From positions 1-11,295 of the forward strand of contig CAYISF010000021.1 in NCBI GenBank assembly GCA_964366065.1: 11,295 bases of DNA, read 5' to 3'. Position 1 is the first letter of the stretch; each line of letters begins with the position of its first letter. The notes under the pieces were generated by a model. The model saw nothing but the letters and a program-made list of their open reading frames with translations, made no database searches and had not been told where the DNA came from. The position numbers and the translations under genes are program-made. Positions 1-5,614 of this stretch are shown here, piece after piece. This stretch comes from JBAZYZ01 sp964366065 (lineage in GTDB: Bacteria; Patescibacteriota; Minisyncoccia; Phycocordibacterales; VMEP01).

Positions 1-635
1 ATTTAATTCAGGAAGGCAATTTGGGTTTGTTCAGGGCAGTGGAAAAATTCGACTGGACCAAAGGCTACAAATTTTCCACTTACGCCACTTGGTGGATTCG
101 CCAGGCCATTACCCGCGCTTTGGCCGACCAGTCGCGCACAATCCGCATTCCGGTGCACATGGTTGAAACAATTGCCAAGTATAAACAGGTTGTGCGGCGT
201 TTGTCGCAGGACTTGGGCCGCGACCCGTTGCCCGAAGAAATTGCCACCGAAATGGGCGTGGATGTGGAGAAAATTCACACCATTGAGAATATCAATCAGG
301 ATACGGTCTCGCTTGAAAAGCCGATTGGCGAGGACAGCGACGACGGAAAATCAACTCTTGGCGAATTCATCCCCGACGAAAAAATTCTCGCTCCGGACCA
401 GGATTCGGCGCACCGCATTTTGCGCGACCAGATTAACGAAATCCTAAACGACCTTTCGCCTAAGGAGCGGAAAATTTTGGAAATGCGGCACGGCTTGATT
501 GATGGCGTGATGCACACTCTTGAAGAAGTGGGACAGGAGTTCGGCGTGACGCGTGAACGCATCCGGCAGATTGAAGCCAAGGTTCATGAAAAAATCCGCC
601 AGCACGAGAAAGTCGAGCGACTTAGAAACTATTAA
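1..635 (+). CDS. rpoD: Primary sigma factor RpoD/SigA, C-terminal part (5' end outside window)
   Basis: The reading frame is open from the window edge (in-frame codons begin at base 3, reading LIQEGNLGLF), so the true start lies upstream and the TTG at 21 is not a credible start. What remains is the end of region 2 (FDWTKGYKFSTYATWWIRQ, then ITRALADQSRTIRIPVHMVE), which melts and reads the -10 element, region 3, and region 4 with its helix-turn-helix (GVTRERIRQIEAKVHEKIR), which reads the -35 element. The Gln and Thr of the WWIRQAIT stretch that contact the -10 are present. This fits the TTGACA/TATAAT promoters seen elsewhere in the window. The extreme C-terminus (KVHEKIRQHEKVERLRNY) departs from the usual KALRKLRHP ending. 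It is followed at 6 bp by the peroxiredoxin gene. Identification is secure; the assignment as primary rather than alternative sigma rests on the near-perfect region 2.3-2.4. Confidence 0.96.
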   Translation, partial: LIQEGNLGLFRAVEKFDWTKGYKFSTYATWWIRQAITRALADQSRTIRIPVHMVETIAKYKQVVRRLSQDLGRDPLPEEIATEMGVDVEKIHTIENINQDTVSLEKPIGEDSDDGKSTLGEFIPDEKILAPDQDSAHRILRDQINEILNDLSPKERKILEMRHGLIDGVMHTLEEVGQEFGVTRERIRQIEAKVHEKIRQHEKVERLRNY

Positions 636-641
636 AGCCAA

Positions 642-1103
642 ATGTTAAAAATTGGACAAAAAGCACCAGGGTTTACGCTTCCGGACCAAGATGGAAAAGA
701 ACACAGTTTATCGGATTACAAAGGCAAGCGCGTGCTTTTGTATTTTTATCCGAAGGATGATACTCCGGGATGCACCATAGAGGCGTGCACTATTCGCGAC
801 AATTTCAAGGATTTTAAAAAAATGGGGTTGGTGGTATTGGGCGTGTCGGTGGACAGCGTGAAAAGCCACAAGAAATTTGAAACAAAATATAAATTACCGT
901 TCATTCTTTTGTCCGACGAGAAAAAAGAAGTGGTAAAAAAATACAGCGTGTGGGGTAAAAAGAAATTTATGGGGCGCGAATATGAAGGCACTAATCGCAT
1001 TTCATTTCTGATAGGGGAGGACGGCAAGATTTTGAAAGTTTACGAATCGGTGAAGCCCCCGGAACACGCAAGTGAAGTGTTGGCTGATTCGGAAGAACTC
1101 TAA
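642..1103 (+). CDS. bcp: Peroxiredoxin of the Bcp/PrxQ type (thioredoxin-dependent thiol peroxidase)
   Basis: A 153-aa cytoplasmic enzyme expected to reduce hydrogen peroxide and organic hydroperoxides using thioredoxin-like donors. The family motif YFYPKDDTPGCTIEAC is present, with the peroxidatic Cys at residue 44 and the resolving Cys at 49, the five-residue spacing typical of PrxQ. The N-terminal GQKAPGFTLPDQDG and the later GTNRISFLIGEDGKI also match the AhpC/TSA fold. Length is normal for the family. The ATG lies 6 bp after the rpoD stop with no Shine-Dalgarno site, so it is probably co-transcribed and translationally coupled with rpoD. There is no terminator with a good T-run on the plus strand immediately after it. 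The hairpin at 1137-1159 may still slow transcription from this side. Confidence 0.95.
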   Translation: MLKIGQKAPGFTLPDQDGKEHSLSDYKGKRVLLYFYPKDDTPGCTIEACTIRDNFKDFKKMGLVVLGVSVDSVKSHKKFETKYKLPFILLSDEKKEVVKKYSVWGKKKFMGREYEGTNRISFLIGEDGKILKVYESVKPPEHASEVLADSEEL

Positions 1104-1136
1104 AATTTTTCGGCAGTGTTTAAGTGCAGAAATAAA

Positions 1137-1159
1137 AAAGCGGGCCGTTGGCCCGCTTT
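1137..1159 (-). terminator. Intrinsic terminator of the minus-strand gene 1176-1658
   Basis: A perfect 10-bp stem (AAAGCGGGCC / GGCCCGCTTT) with a 3-nt loop. Read on the minus strand it runs straight into CTTTTTTATTT, the expected U-tract. On the plus strand the trailing sequence is only TTTC, so any termination of rpoD-bcp here would be weak. The stem core GCGGGCC is reused in the terminator at 4801-4831. Confidence 0.85.
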
Positions 1160-1175
1160 CAAGAAACTATACGGT

Positions 1176-1658
1176 TCAGATGAGGAGAGCGACTCCGTCT
1201 TGCGGCATCATTTTCAGTTTGTTACAGCAGCCGCTTATCTCTTCCGGACCGACAAGGAACTCCTTCCTTTTCGAATGGTTCGGGTCGCTGAACCCTTTGA
1301 CGAAAAAATGGTTGCCATCCATATCCCTTGCCGGGATGCCGGCACTGCCTTCCACGAAAAAGAAATTGCGGCCGGCCAGTACGAATTCCATATCCGCCAG
1401 CGGCCCGTTCGTCCCGCCGTCTTTGCCCCTTATTCCGATCAATTGGAGAGGCACTCTCTGGCGATTTTTGAAATCCAACAGCCGCCTTTCCTCCAAGAGG
1501 GAATATGGACTTACATATGCCATACTTTCCGGCGTAATGGCTTTGAGCCAGTACAGTTCCCCGCAAACGAGGCATGGGACATCTTCCCGCAGGAAGAAAA
1601 TTCCGCCCACCATTTCCCCGTGAAATTCAGTCGGGGGAAAAATCTTTGTCTTTTCCAT
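1176..1658 (-). CDS. Unrecognised 160-aa protein with one CxxC motif, self-contained transcription unit
   Basis: I do not recognise a family. The protein begins MEKTKIFPPTEFHGEM and carries a CLVCG pair at residues 30-33, a Cys-Cys pair near residues 144-145, no signal peptide and no membrane segment. It is mixed alpha/beta in character, with many aromatic residues. It is real rather than a shadow: there is an AAGGAG Shine-Dalgarno site 6 nt before the ATG, a near-consensus promoter upstream (1708-1736) and a strong terminator after it. The two plus-strand open frames across this stretch have none of these. The stop is TGA. It is transcribed divergently from sufB, with promoters that share DNA, so a connection to iron-sulfur metabolism or metal sensing is conceivable. 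A single CxxC does not establish that. The function is unknown. Confidence 0.8.
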   Translation of the reverse strand: MEKTKIFPPTEFHGEMVGGIFFLREDVPCLVCGELYWLKAITPESMAYVSPYSLLEERRLLDFKNRQRVPLQLIGIRGKDGGTNGPLADMEFVLAGRNFFFVEGSAGIPARDMDGNHFFVKGFSDPNHSKRKEFLVGPEEISGCCNKLKMMPQDGVALLI

Positions 1659-1664
1659 AAGTTT

Positions 1665-1670
1665 CTCCTT
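1665..1670 (-). promoter_or_regulatory. Strong ribosome binding site for the gene 1176-1658
   Basis: AAGGAG on the minus strand, 6 nt before the ATG at 1658. It fixes the start of this gene. Most genes in the window have no such site. Confidence 0.85.
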
Positions 1671-1686
1671 CTCTAAAGTTTCGGGT

Positions 1687-1715
1687 TTGTGATATACTAC
1701 TGCTTACTTTATACT
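1687..1715 (+). promoter_or_regulatory. Sigma-70-like promoter for sufB
   Basis: TTGTGA (1687-1692), a 17-bp spacer and TATACT (1710-1715). Transcription would begin near 1722, only about 14 nt before the sufB ATG, and no Shine-Dalgarno site is present. The -10 lies inside the 13-bp perfect palindrome TTTATACTATAAA (1708-1720), which also provides the -10 of the divergent gene. Confidence 0.65.
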
Positions 1716-1736
1716 ATAAAGCGACATTTTTGTCAA
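1708..1736 (-). promoter_or_regulatory. Sigma-70 promoter for the minus-strand gene 1176-1658
   Basis: On the minus strand: TTGACA (1731-1736), a 17-bp spacer, then TATAAA (1708-1713). The predicted start of transcription is near 1701, giving a leader of about 40 nt. The -35 covers the first bases of sufB and the -10 overlaps the sufB -10, so the two promoters should compete. Confidence 0.8.
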
Positions 1737-3100
1737 TGAAAAGAACTGCCCAAAAACAAGCCCCAAAAACACCGGCCAGAGGCCTTTCCGAGGAGCTAGT
1801 CCGCCATATTTCAGCCGTAAAAAGCGAGCCGTCGTGGATGCTTGAAAAGCGCCTGGCGGCTTTTGCGTTGTGGCAAAAAACACCGATGCCCGATTGGGGG
1901 CCGTCTTTGGCCGGTCTTGACCTTAAGAATATGGAATATTTCGTAGACCCGGATTCTCCGGAGACGGACAAATGGAGCGAAGTGCCGGAAGAAATAGCCA
2001 AGACATTTGAAAAACTAGGCATCCCTAAGGCCGAGCGCGATTATTTGGGCGGTGTCGGGGCGCAGTATGATTCGGGCGTGGTCTATCACCATTTGAAAAA
2101 GTCGCTTGCCGACAAAGGGGTGATTTTTGAAAATATGGATGTGGCTTTACAAAAATATCCCGACTTGGTGAAAAAATATTTTATGGCCGACTGCATTCCC
2201 ATTACCGACCACAAATTCGTGATGCTTCACGGCGCCGTCTGGAGCGGCGGCACTTTTATCTATGTGCCGAAAGGCGTGCGGGTAGATATGCCGCTTCAGG
2301 CGTATTTCAGAATGAACCGAGAACGTAGCGCCCAGTTTGAACACACGCTTATTATCGCCGACGAGGGTTCGTATATTGAATACATTGAAGGATGTTCTGC
2401 TCCGCGTTATCAAACCTCATCGCTTCATGCCGGATGCGTGGAGCTCTATGTTCACAAAGGCGCGCATATAAAATATTCAAGCATTGAGAATTGGTCGCGC
2501 AATGTTTACAATTTAAATACCAAAAAAGCGCTGGTGTATGAAAAGGGGACGATTGAATGGTTCAACGGCAATATGGGCTCGTGCGTGACGATGCTTTATC
2601 CGTCTTCAGTATTACTCGGCGAAGGCGCACGTAGCGAATCGCTCGGCATTGTACTCGCAGGCGAAGGGCAAGTCCAAGATACTGGCTCAAAGGTCTTACA
2701 CTTGGCGTCCAATACAACTTCCAATATTCGTTCCAAATCAATCTCCAGAGACGGCGGAGTATCCAATTATCGCGGTTTTGTCCAAGTAGGAAAGAAGGCC
2801 GAGAACACGCATTCCACGGTTACTTGCGATGCTTTGATTCTGGACGACAAGTCGGAATCAAACACTTACCCGAGCGTGAAGAATGAAAACTCTACGGCGG
2901 TTATCGCTCACGAAGCGCGGGTGGGGAAGATAGGGGACGAGGAAATCTTTTATCTGAAATCGCGCGGCATGAATGAAGCCGAAGCTACCCGCCTCATTGT
3001 CAATGGCTTTATAGAGCCGATGATTAAAACCATGCCCCTTGAATACGCGCTGGAATTAAATAAACTGATAGAATTGGAGATGGAGAACTCTGTCGGCTAA
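1736..3100 (+). CDS. sufB: SufB, scaffold subunit of the SufBCD iron-sulfur cluster assembly complex
   Basis: A cytoplasmic beta-helix scaffold on which, with SufC and SufD, new Fe-S clusters are built. It is full length (about 454 aa). The family hallmarks run in order: GVVYHHLKKSLADKGVIF, HGAVWSGGTFIYVPKGV, HTLIIADEGSYIEYIEGCSAP, NMGSCVTMLYPSSVLLGEGA and STVTCDALILDD. The TCDAL Cys (residue 366 counting from the TTG at 1730) aligns with E. coli SufB Cys405, and the His-Glu of IAHEARVGKIGDEE (394-395) with His433/Glu434. I prefer the ATG at 1736. A TTG in frame at 1730 adds two residues but would lie very close to the transcription start. The other suf genes begin 2.5 kb downstream instead of adjacent, which is unusual. 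The stop codon sits in the loop of a hairpin (3085-3114). Confidence 0.97.
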   Translation: MKRTAQKQAPKTPARGLSEELVRHISAVKSEPSWMLEKRLAAFALWQKTPMPDWGPSLAGLDLKNMEYFVDPDSPETDKWSEVPEEIAKTFEKLGIPKAERDYLGGVGAQYDSGVVYHHLKKSLADKGVIFENMDVALQKYPDLVKKYFMADCIPITDHKFVMLHGAVWSGGTFIYVPKGVRVDMPLQAYFRMNRERSAQFEHTLIIADEGSYIEYIEGCSAPRYQTSSLHAGCVELYVHKGAHIKYSSIENWSRNVYNLNTKKALVYEKGTIEWFNGNMGSCVTMLYPSSVLLGEGARSESLGIVLAGEGQVQDTGSKVLHLASNTTSNIRSKSISRDGGVSNYRGFVQVGKKAENTHSTVTCDALILDDKSESNTYPSVKNENSTAVIAHEARVGKIGDEEIFYLKSRGMNEAEATRLIVNGFIEPMIKTMPLEYALELNKLIELEMENSVG

Positions 3101-3114
3101 TCCGAACAGAGTTC
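3085..3114 (+). other. Hairpin enclosing the sufB stop codon
   Basis: The arms GAACTCTGTCGG and CCGAACAGAGTTC pair over 12 bp with one bulged A. The 5-nt loop holds TAA, the sufB stop codon. No T-run follows, so it is not a standard intrinsic terminator. It could protect the 3' end of a processed sufB message. Confidence 0.6.
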
Positions 3115-3116
3115 GA

Positions 3117-3218
3117 CACCCAGCTCTAGTTTTATTGATTAAGTTATATAGTCAACTTAAGAAAATTAAATCAGAAATGAACCACAGTAAAATAAAGCAT
3201 AAAACTAGGGCTGTGGTG
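3117..3218. repeat. Fold-back element between sufB and the PIN gene
   Basis: Terminal inverted repeats CACCCAGCTCTAGTTTTAT and ATAAAACTAGGGCTGTGGTG (one mismatch, one inserted base) enclose an AT-rich core. The core contains a second hairpin, TTAAGTT/AACTTAA (3139-3160). There is no coding capacity. The outer end ACCCAGC(T/C)CT resembles the end of the element at 6396-6500. It could be a tiny non-autonomous mobile element or a structured RNA; no target-site duplication is obvious. Confidence 0.6.
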
Positions 3219-3240
3219 GACGGTAGTGTAGGGTAAATAT

Positions 3241-3828
3241 ATGAGTAAGAAAAAAGAAAATACTTCTAAATTATCAGGAGAAGATATGGAAGAGATTTTG
3301 AATTCTCCAGATAAATTAAAACTTTATCTTGACACTAATATTTTGATTGCTTATTTAGACAAAAGCCACAAATTTAATTATGAAGCGGCATCTATTATCG
3401 AACCATTGAAGGATAGGGAATGCTGGTTTTTTGTTAATACAATAGTGGTAGGAGAATTTATTGATCAGTGGAGAAAGTTAAAAAAAGTTAGTATCAATAA
3501 TTCAATACATACTCTAATTAATTTTATGGATAATGTTTTAAAACACTGCCTGAGGGGAGGTAGTCCGATTAATCTTGACCATGTATTTAGTAGTTATAAA
3601 AAGCATAGTAAACACACAAAATTGCTTAAGGTACCGTTCAATGATTTTTTAATCTTAAATGAAGCAGAGAGTATAAAAAATATAAAAGTTATTACATGTG
3701 ATCATGGAATGTTTAGTGCTGGGAAAAATATTTTGAAGAAAAATATTTACTACCTACCATTTAAAACTAAGAAGGGGAAAAGTGATTTAGGTAGATTAAT
3801 TGAGGATATTGGTAATCTCAACATATAA
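3241..3828 (+). CDS. PIN-domain protein, putative VapC-like ribonuclease
   Basis: A 195-aa protein with the PIN fold signature. The first strand is LKLYLDTNILIAYLD with Asp31, followed by Glu72 in VVGEF, Asp135 in PFNDFLILNEA and Asp154 in VITCDHGMF. These are the four acidic residues that bind Mg in PIN ribonucleases such as VapC. It is longer than typical VapC (about 130-140 aa), with a lysine-rich N-terminal extension of about 25 residues and a longer middle helical part. No antitoxin-sized gene lies next to it. Base composition is markedly AT-rich and the codons are unlike the neighbouring suf genes, suggesting acquisition. No good Shine-Dalgarno site or promoter is visible; the closest is AGGGT about 9 nt before the ATG. 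The PIN domain is confident, while a toxin role is only inferred. Confidence 0.85.
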   Translation: MSKKKENTSKLSGEDMEEILNSPDKLKLYLDTNILIAYLDKSHKFNYEAASIIEPLKDRECWFFVNTIVVGEFIDQWRKLKKVSINNSIHTLINFMDNVLKHCLRGGSPINLDHVFSSYKKHSKHTKLLKVPFNDFLILNEAESIKNIKVITCDHGMFSAGKNILKKNIYYLPFKTKKGKSDLGRLIEDIGNLNI

Positions 3829-3868
3829 AGGTGCAAATAGACTATATTTACAGAGTTACAAAATTTAA

Positions 3869-4285
3869 ATGAAAGACGATTTAATTTTTGAAACAACCCA
3901 TTGGAAAGTAATTCTTATGGACGACCAGACATATCTTGGTCGTTGTGTCATTGTGCTCAAAAGAAAATGCGGGGACTTGGCCGAAGTTACGGAAGAGGAA
4001 ATGCTGGATTTTCTTAATCTGGTAAAAATTCTTGAATCAAAAGCCCGCCGCGCCTTCGGCGCGGTAATGTTCAATTGGGGATGTCTGATGAACGACGCTT
4101 ACCAAAATACTCCACCTGATCCGCAAGTCCATTGGCATTTCCGCCCAAGATACGATAGGGAAGTCACATTCGCCGGTGAAAAATTTGTTGATACGGACTT
4201 CGGTCATCACTACCTTCGCGGCACTAGCCGTATTTTAAGTGATGCCGTCAGACAAGAAATTATCAAAGCCCTCCAATCCTCCTAG
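3869..4285 (+). CDS. HIT-family (histidine triad) nucleotide hydrolase/transferase-like protein
   Basis: A 138-aa protein with HIT features: WKVILMDDQTYLGRCVIVLKR near the N-terminus, FNWGCLMNDAYQN in the middle, and the triad region PQVHWHFRPRY. HIT enzymes act on phosphate-linked nucleotides such as dinucleoside polyphosphates or AMP-lysine. Here the triad reads His88-Trp-His90-Phe-Arg92. The first His and the central (normally nucleophilic) His are present, but the third is Arg, as happens in some HIT branches. The C-terminal part (FGHHYLRGTSRIL) adds two more His. The start is the first ATG, with no Shine-Dalgarno site, 40 bp after the PIN gene. Composition matches the suf genes rather than the PIN gene. 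Substrate is unknown. Confidence 0.82.
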   Translation: MKDDLIFETTHWKVILMDDQTYLGRCVIVLKRKCGDLAEVTEEEMLDFLNLVKILESKARRAFGAVMFNWGCLMNDAYQNTPPDPQVHWHFRPRYDREVTFAGEKFVDTDFGHHYLRGTSRILSDAVRQEIIKALQSS

Positions 4286-4291
4286 TTAATC

Positions 4292-4367
4292 TATTCTAGT
4301 GTTTTGCAAAAGACTAGAATAGACTTCTTATGTCAAGGCGACGCCTTGACATAAGGGAGTGACATAG
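4292..4367 (+). repeat. Double-palindrome repeat, copy 1
   Basis: Two palindromes side by side. The first is centred on TTTTGCAAAA, with arms CTATTCTAGT / ACTAGAATAG (4291-4322). The second is CTTATGTCAAGGCG-A-CGCCTTGACATAAG (4327-4355, perfect 14-bp arms), followed by GGAGTGACATAG. It aligns without gaps to 4878-4953 at 70 of 76 positions, exactly 586 bp away in the same orientation. It begins a few bases after the stop codon of the HIT gene. Confidence 0.85.
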
Positions 4368-4368
4368 T

Positions 4369-4395
4369 TTATGCCAAGGGGAGTCCTTGGTATAA
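4369..4395. repeat. Third palindrome, variant of the CAAGG hairpin
   Basis: TTATGCCAAGG and CCTTGGTATAA form 11-bp arms (one G-T pair) around GGAGT. It is clearly related to the second palindrome of the adjacent repeat, with the same TTATG-CAAGG / CCTTG-ATAA framework. Its core also recurs on the minus strand at 9267-9283. Confidence 0.7.
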
Positions 4396-4397
4396 GC

Positions 4398-4426
4398 TTG
4401 ACAATAATATATAAAAGTAGTATAAT
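4398..4426 (+). promoter_or_regulatory. Perfect consensus sigma-70 promoter for the gene 4477-4761
   Basis: TTGACA (4398-4403), a 17-bp AT-rich spacer and TATAAT (4421-4426): full consensus at both hexamers and ideal spacing. Transcription would start near 4433, giving a leader of about 44 nt. Confidence 0.9.
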
Positions 4427-4464
4427 GCAAAAGTTAAATAAATCGGGTCCTTTTTCAACTTAAA

Positions 4465-4470
4465 AGGGAG
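4465..4470 (+). promoter_or_regulatory. Strong ribosome binding site for the gene 4477-4761
   Basis: AGGGAG within AAAAGGGAG, 6 nt before the ATG at 4477. It fixes the start. Confidence 0.8.
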
Positions 4471-4476
4471 ATAAAG

Positions 4477-4761
4477 ATGGGAATTACTGAAAAGTTACTG
4501 AGGATAATCGCCGGTCGGGGAAAAGTTTTTCCCACGGCAGTTACCGGCATTTTCGTCCTTAAGGATAAGATAAAGATCCTAAGGACTGACGGGAGTACGG
4601 CGTCGGTAAGCCACTTTTCCAACGACAACTGCTCCGTGCACAGAAATATGCTGCGCACAGAGCTTGGATGGGAGGTGGAAAGCAATTTCCGTTTCCCCGA
4701 GGAAGAGGCCGAAAGGTCTCTTTGCAGCTTTTTGCTCGCGGTCAGGATTGCCGGATGGTAG
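4477..4761 (+). CDS. Unrecognised 94-aa protein in a self-contained cassette
   Basis: I do not recognise a family. The protein begins MGITEKLLRIIAGRGKVFP, a basic amphipathic start. A beta-rich stretch follows (TGIFVLKDKIKILRTDGS), then a Cys/His-containing middle (NDNCSVHRNM), an acidic patch (FPEEEAERS) and a mildly hydrophobic end. No signal peptide is evident. It is very likely expressed: it has a perfect consensus promoter, a good Shine-Dalgarno site and a strong terminator (4801-4831). The whole unit lies between two direct copies of a 76-bp double-palindrome repeat, which suggests it was inserted, or can be excised, as a block. The minus-strand frame across it has none of these signals. 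Confidence 0.75.
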   Translation: MGITEKLLRIIAGRGKVFPTAVTGIFVLKDKIKILRTDGSTASVSHFSNDNCSVHRNMLRTELGWEVESNFRFPEEEAERSLCSFLLAVRIAGW

Positions 4762-4800
4762 AATAAATTCAGCGTGTCATTATCAGTCGTCTCCTTTACG

Positions 4801-4831
4801 CGGCCCGCTTGAAAGCGGGCCGTTTCTTTTT
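4801..4831 (+). terminator. Intrinsic terminator after the gene 4477-4761
   Basis: A perfect 10-bp stem CGGCCCGCTT / AAGCGGGCCG with a 2-nt GA between the arms, followed by TTTCTTTTT. The stem core is the same as that of the terminator at 1137-1159. Confidence 0.92.
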
Positions 4832-4877
4832 GCGTAAAAATTCTCTTTGTCCATTCTTGTTGTGGGGTGTTTTTTCA

Positions 4878-4953
4878 TATTTTAGTATTTTGCAAAATAC
4901 TAGAATAGAATTCTTATGTCAAGGCGACGCCTTGACATAAGAGAGTGGCATAG
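4878..4953 (+). repeat. Double-palindrome repeat, copy 2
   Basis: It matches 4292-4367 at 70 of 76 positions without gaps. The second palindrome (4913-4941) is identical to copy 1. In the first palindrome the inner stem pair is A-T (AGTATTTTG / CAAAATACT), where the copy at 8889-8934 has G-C (AGTGTTTTG / CAAAACACT). That is a compensated change that keeps the palindrome intact. Confidence 0.85.
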
Positions 4954-4988
4954 AAAGTAGCAGTTTTGAAAAACAAACAAAAATAAAT

Positions 4989-5011
4989 GAGCGCGAGAAT
5001 TACTCGCACTC
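4989..5011 (-). terminator. Intrinsic terminator of the minus-strand gene 5031-5441
   Basis: On the minus strand, GAGTGCGAG and CTCGCGCTC form a 9-bp stem with one G-U pair and a 5-nt loop, followed by ATTTATTTTTGTTTGTTTTT. It lies 20 bp past the stop. Confidence 0.8.
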
Positions 5012-5030
5012 ATGGGGTTAACTTGGCCGC

Positions 5031-5441
5031 CTATTTCAAACTGGCCACTTGCCGCAGAACCACCCGTAACCCCTCAATGTTCATCTGGCTATAAGGAAGG
5101 ATAGGTATGCCTTTTGCAATCATTCTGGCACGCTGGTCATCATAGCCGAGAAAAAATATCATTTCGCGCAGGTTGCGGAAACTTTGCATGCGTTCCGAGA
5201 ATGCCGGTTCACAACCGTTGTAAAGGTCTAGAACGAGCGTTGCTTGATATTCCGGAGTCCAGCCATTAAGCTTTCTTTTGAGGAATTCCTCAAGCCATTC
5301 CGCTTCCTCGGCTATCAGTTTTTTCAACTCCTCAAGACCAAGCTTTTTTGGTTTTTCTTTTTCGGGCGGATTGGGATTTGCCCAAAAAATGGCCTTGAAA
5401 AAACCGAAAACCACGCTGAGAAAATCAGAAACAATCTTCAT
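5031..5441 (-). CDS. Unrecognised 136-aa protein with N-terminal hydrophobic segment
   Basis: I do not recognise a family. Residues 5-20 (SDFLSVVFGFFKAIFW) form a hydrophobic, Phe-rich segment that could anchor the protein in the membrane or act as an uncleaved signal. A proline/lysine linker (NPNPPEKEKPKK) follows, then a charged, helix-rich region with coiled-coil character (LEELKKLIAEEAEWLEEFLKRK) and a mixed C-terminal domain. It has a very strong Shine-Dalgarno site (AAGGAGG), a TTGACA-N17-TATTAT promoter and its own terminator, and it is transcribed against the suf genes. It is the third gene in the window with this architecture. Function is unknown. Confidence 0.78.
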   Translation of the reverse strand: MKIVSDFLSVVFGFFKAIFWANPNPPEKEKPKKLGLEELKKLIAEEAEWLEEFLKRKLNGWTPEYQATLVLDLYNGCEPAFSERMQSFRNLREMIFFLGYDDQRARMIAKGIPILPYSQMNIEGLRVVLRQVASLK

Positions 5442-5445
5442 AACT

Positions 5446-5452
5446 CCTCCTT
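5446..5452 (-). promoter_or_regulatory. Strong ribosome binding site for the gene 5031-5441
   Basis: AAGGAGG (minus strand), 4 nt before the ATG at 5441, extended to AAGGAGGAG. It is the best match to the anti-Shine-Dalgarno sequence in the window. Confidence 0.87.
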
Positions 5453-5490
5453 ATTTTTGTAGGATGTGCTTGTAAAAACGGCTATTTTGG

Positions 5491-5519
5491 ATAATAATAG
5501 AGAAATTGTTTTATGTCAA
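5491..5519 (-). promoter_or_regulatory. Sigma-70 promoter for the minus-strand gene 5031-5441
   Basis: On the minus strand: TTGACA (5514-5519), a 17-bp spacer and TATTAT (5491-5496). The -35 overlaps the left end of the fold-back element at 5516-5614. Confidence 0.82.
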
Positions 5520-5614
5520 CCCGGTAGTAGAATTTGCCAATGTTTAATTAGTTCATTTATGCGAATGAGCTAATTAAACGAAAAAATTAATTGTCAAATT
5601 CACTACCGGGTTGA
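5516..5614. repeat. Nested fold-back element upstream of sufD
   Basis: The outer arms CAACCCGGTAGTAGAATTTG (5517-5536) and CAAATTCACTACCGGGTTG (5595-5613) differ by one missing base. Inside is a second hairpin with 16-bp arms GTTTAATTAGTTCATT / AATGAGCTAATTAAAC (5542-5579, one G-T pair, 6-nt loop). There is no coding capacity. Such a structure could fold as a cruciform, or as a stable RNA at the start of the sufD message. Confidence 0.75.

Noticed and set aside
1176..1178. Recoded TGA (as in Gracilibacteria)
   Set aside because: TGA ends the gene 1176-1658 just before its terminator, and no conserved gene in the window has an in-frame TGA. The standard bacterial code fits.
1072..1676. Two plus-strand open frames of 183 and 186 codons
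   Set aside because: They oppose the minus-strand gene 1176-1658, which has the promoter, Shine-Dalgarno site and terminator. They also run through the hairpin at 1137-1159 and the end of bcp.
4048..4064. Strong GC hairpin CCGCGCC-TTC-GGCGCGG
   Set aside because: It lies inside the HIT coding sequence, in Ala/Arg-rich codons, and has no terminator or attenuator context.
4292..4953. CRISPR array
   Set aside because: Only two copies 586 bp apart, with a gene between them and no regularly spaced units or cas genes.
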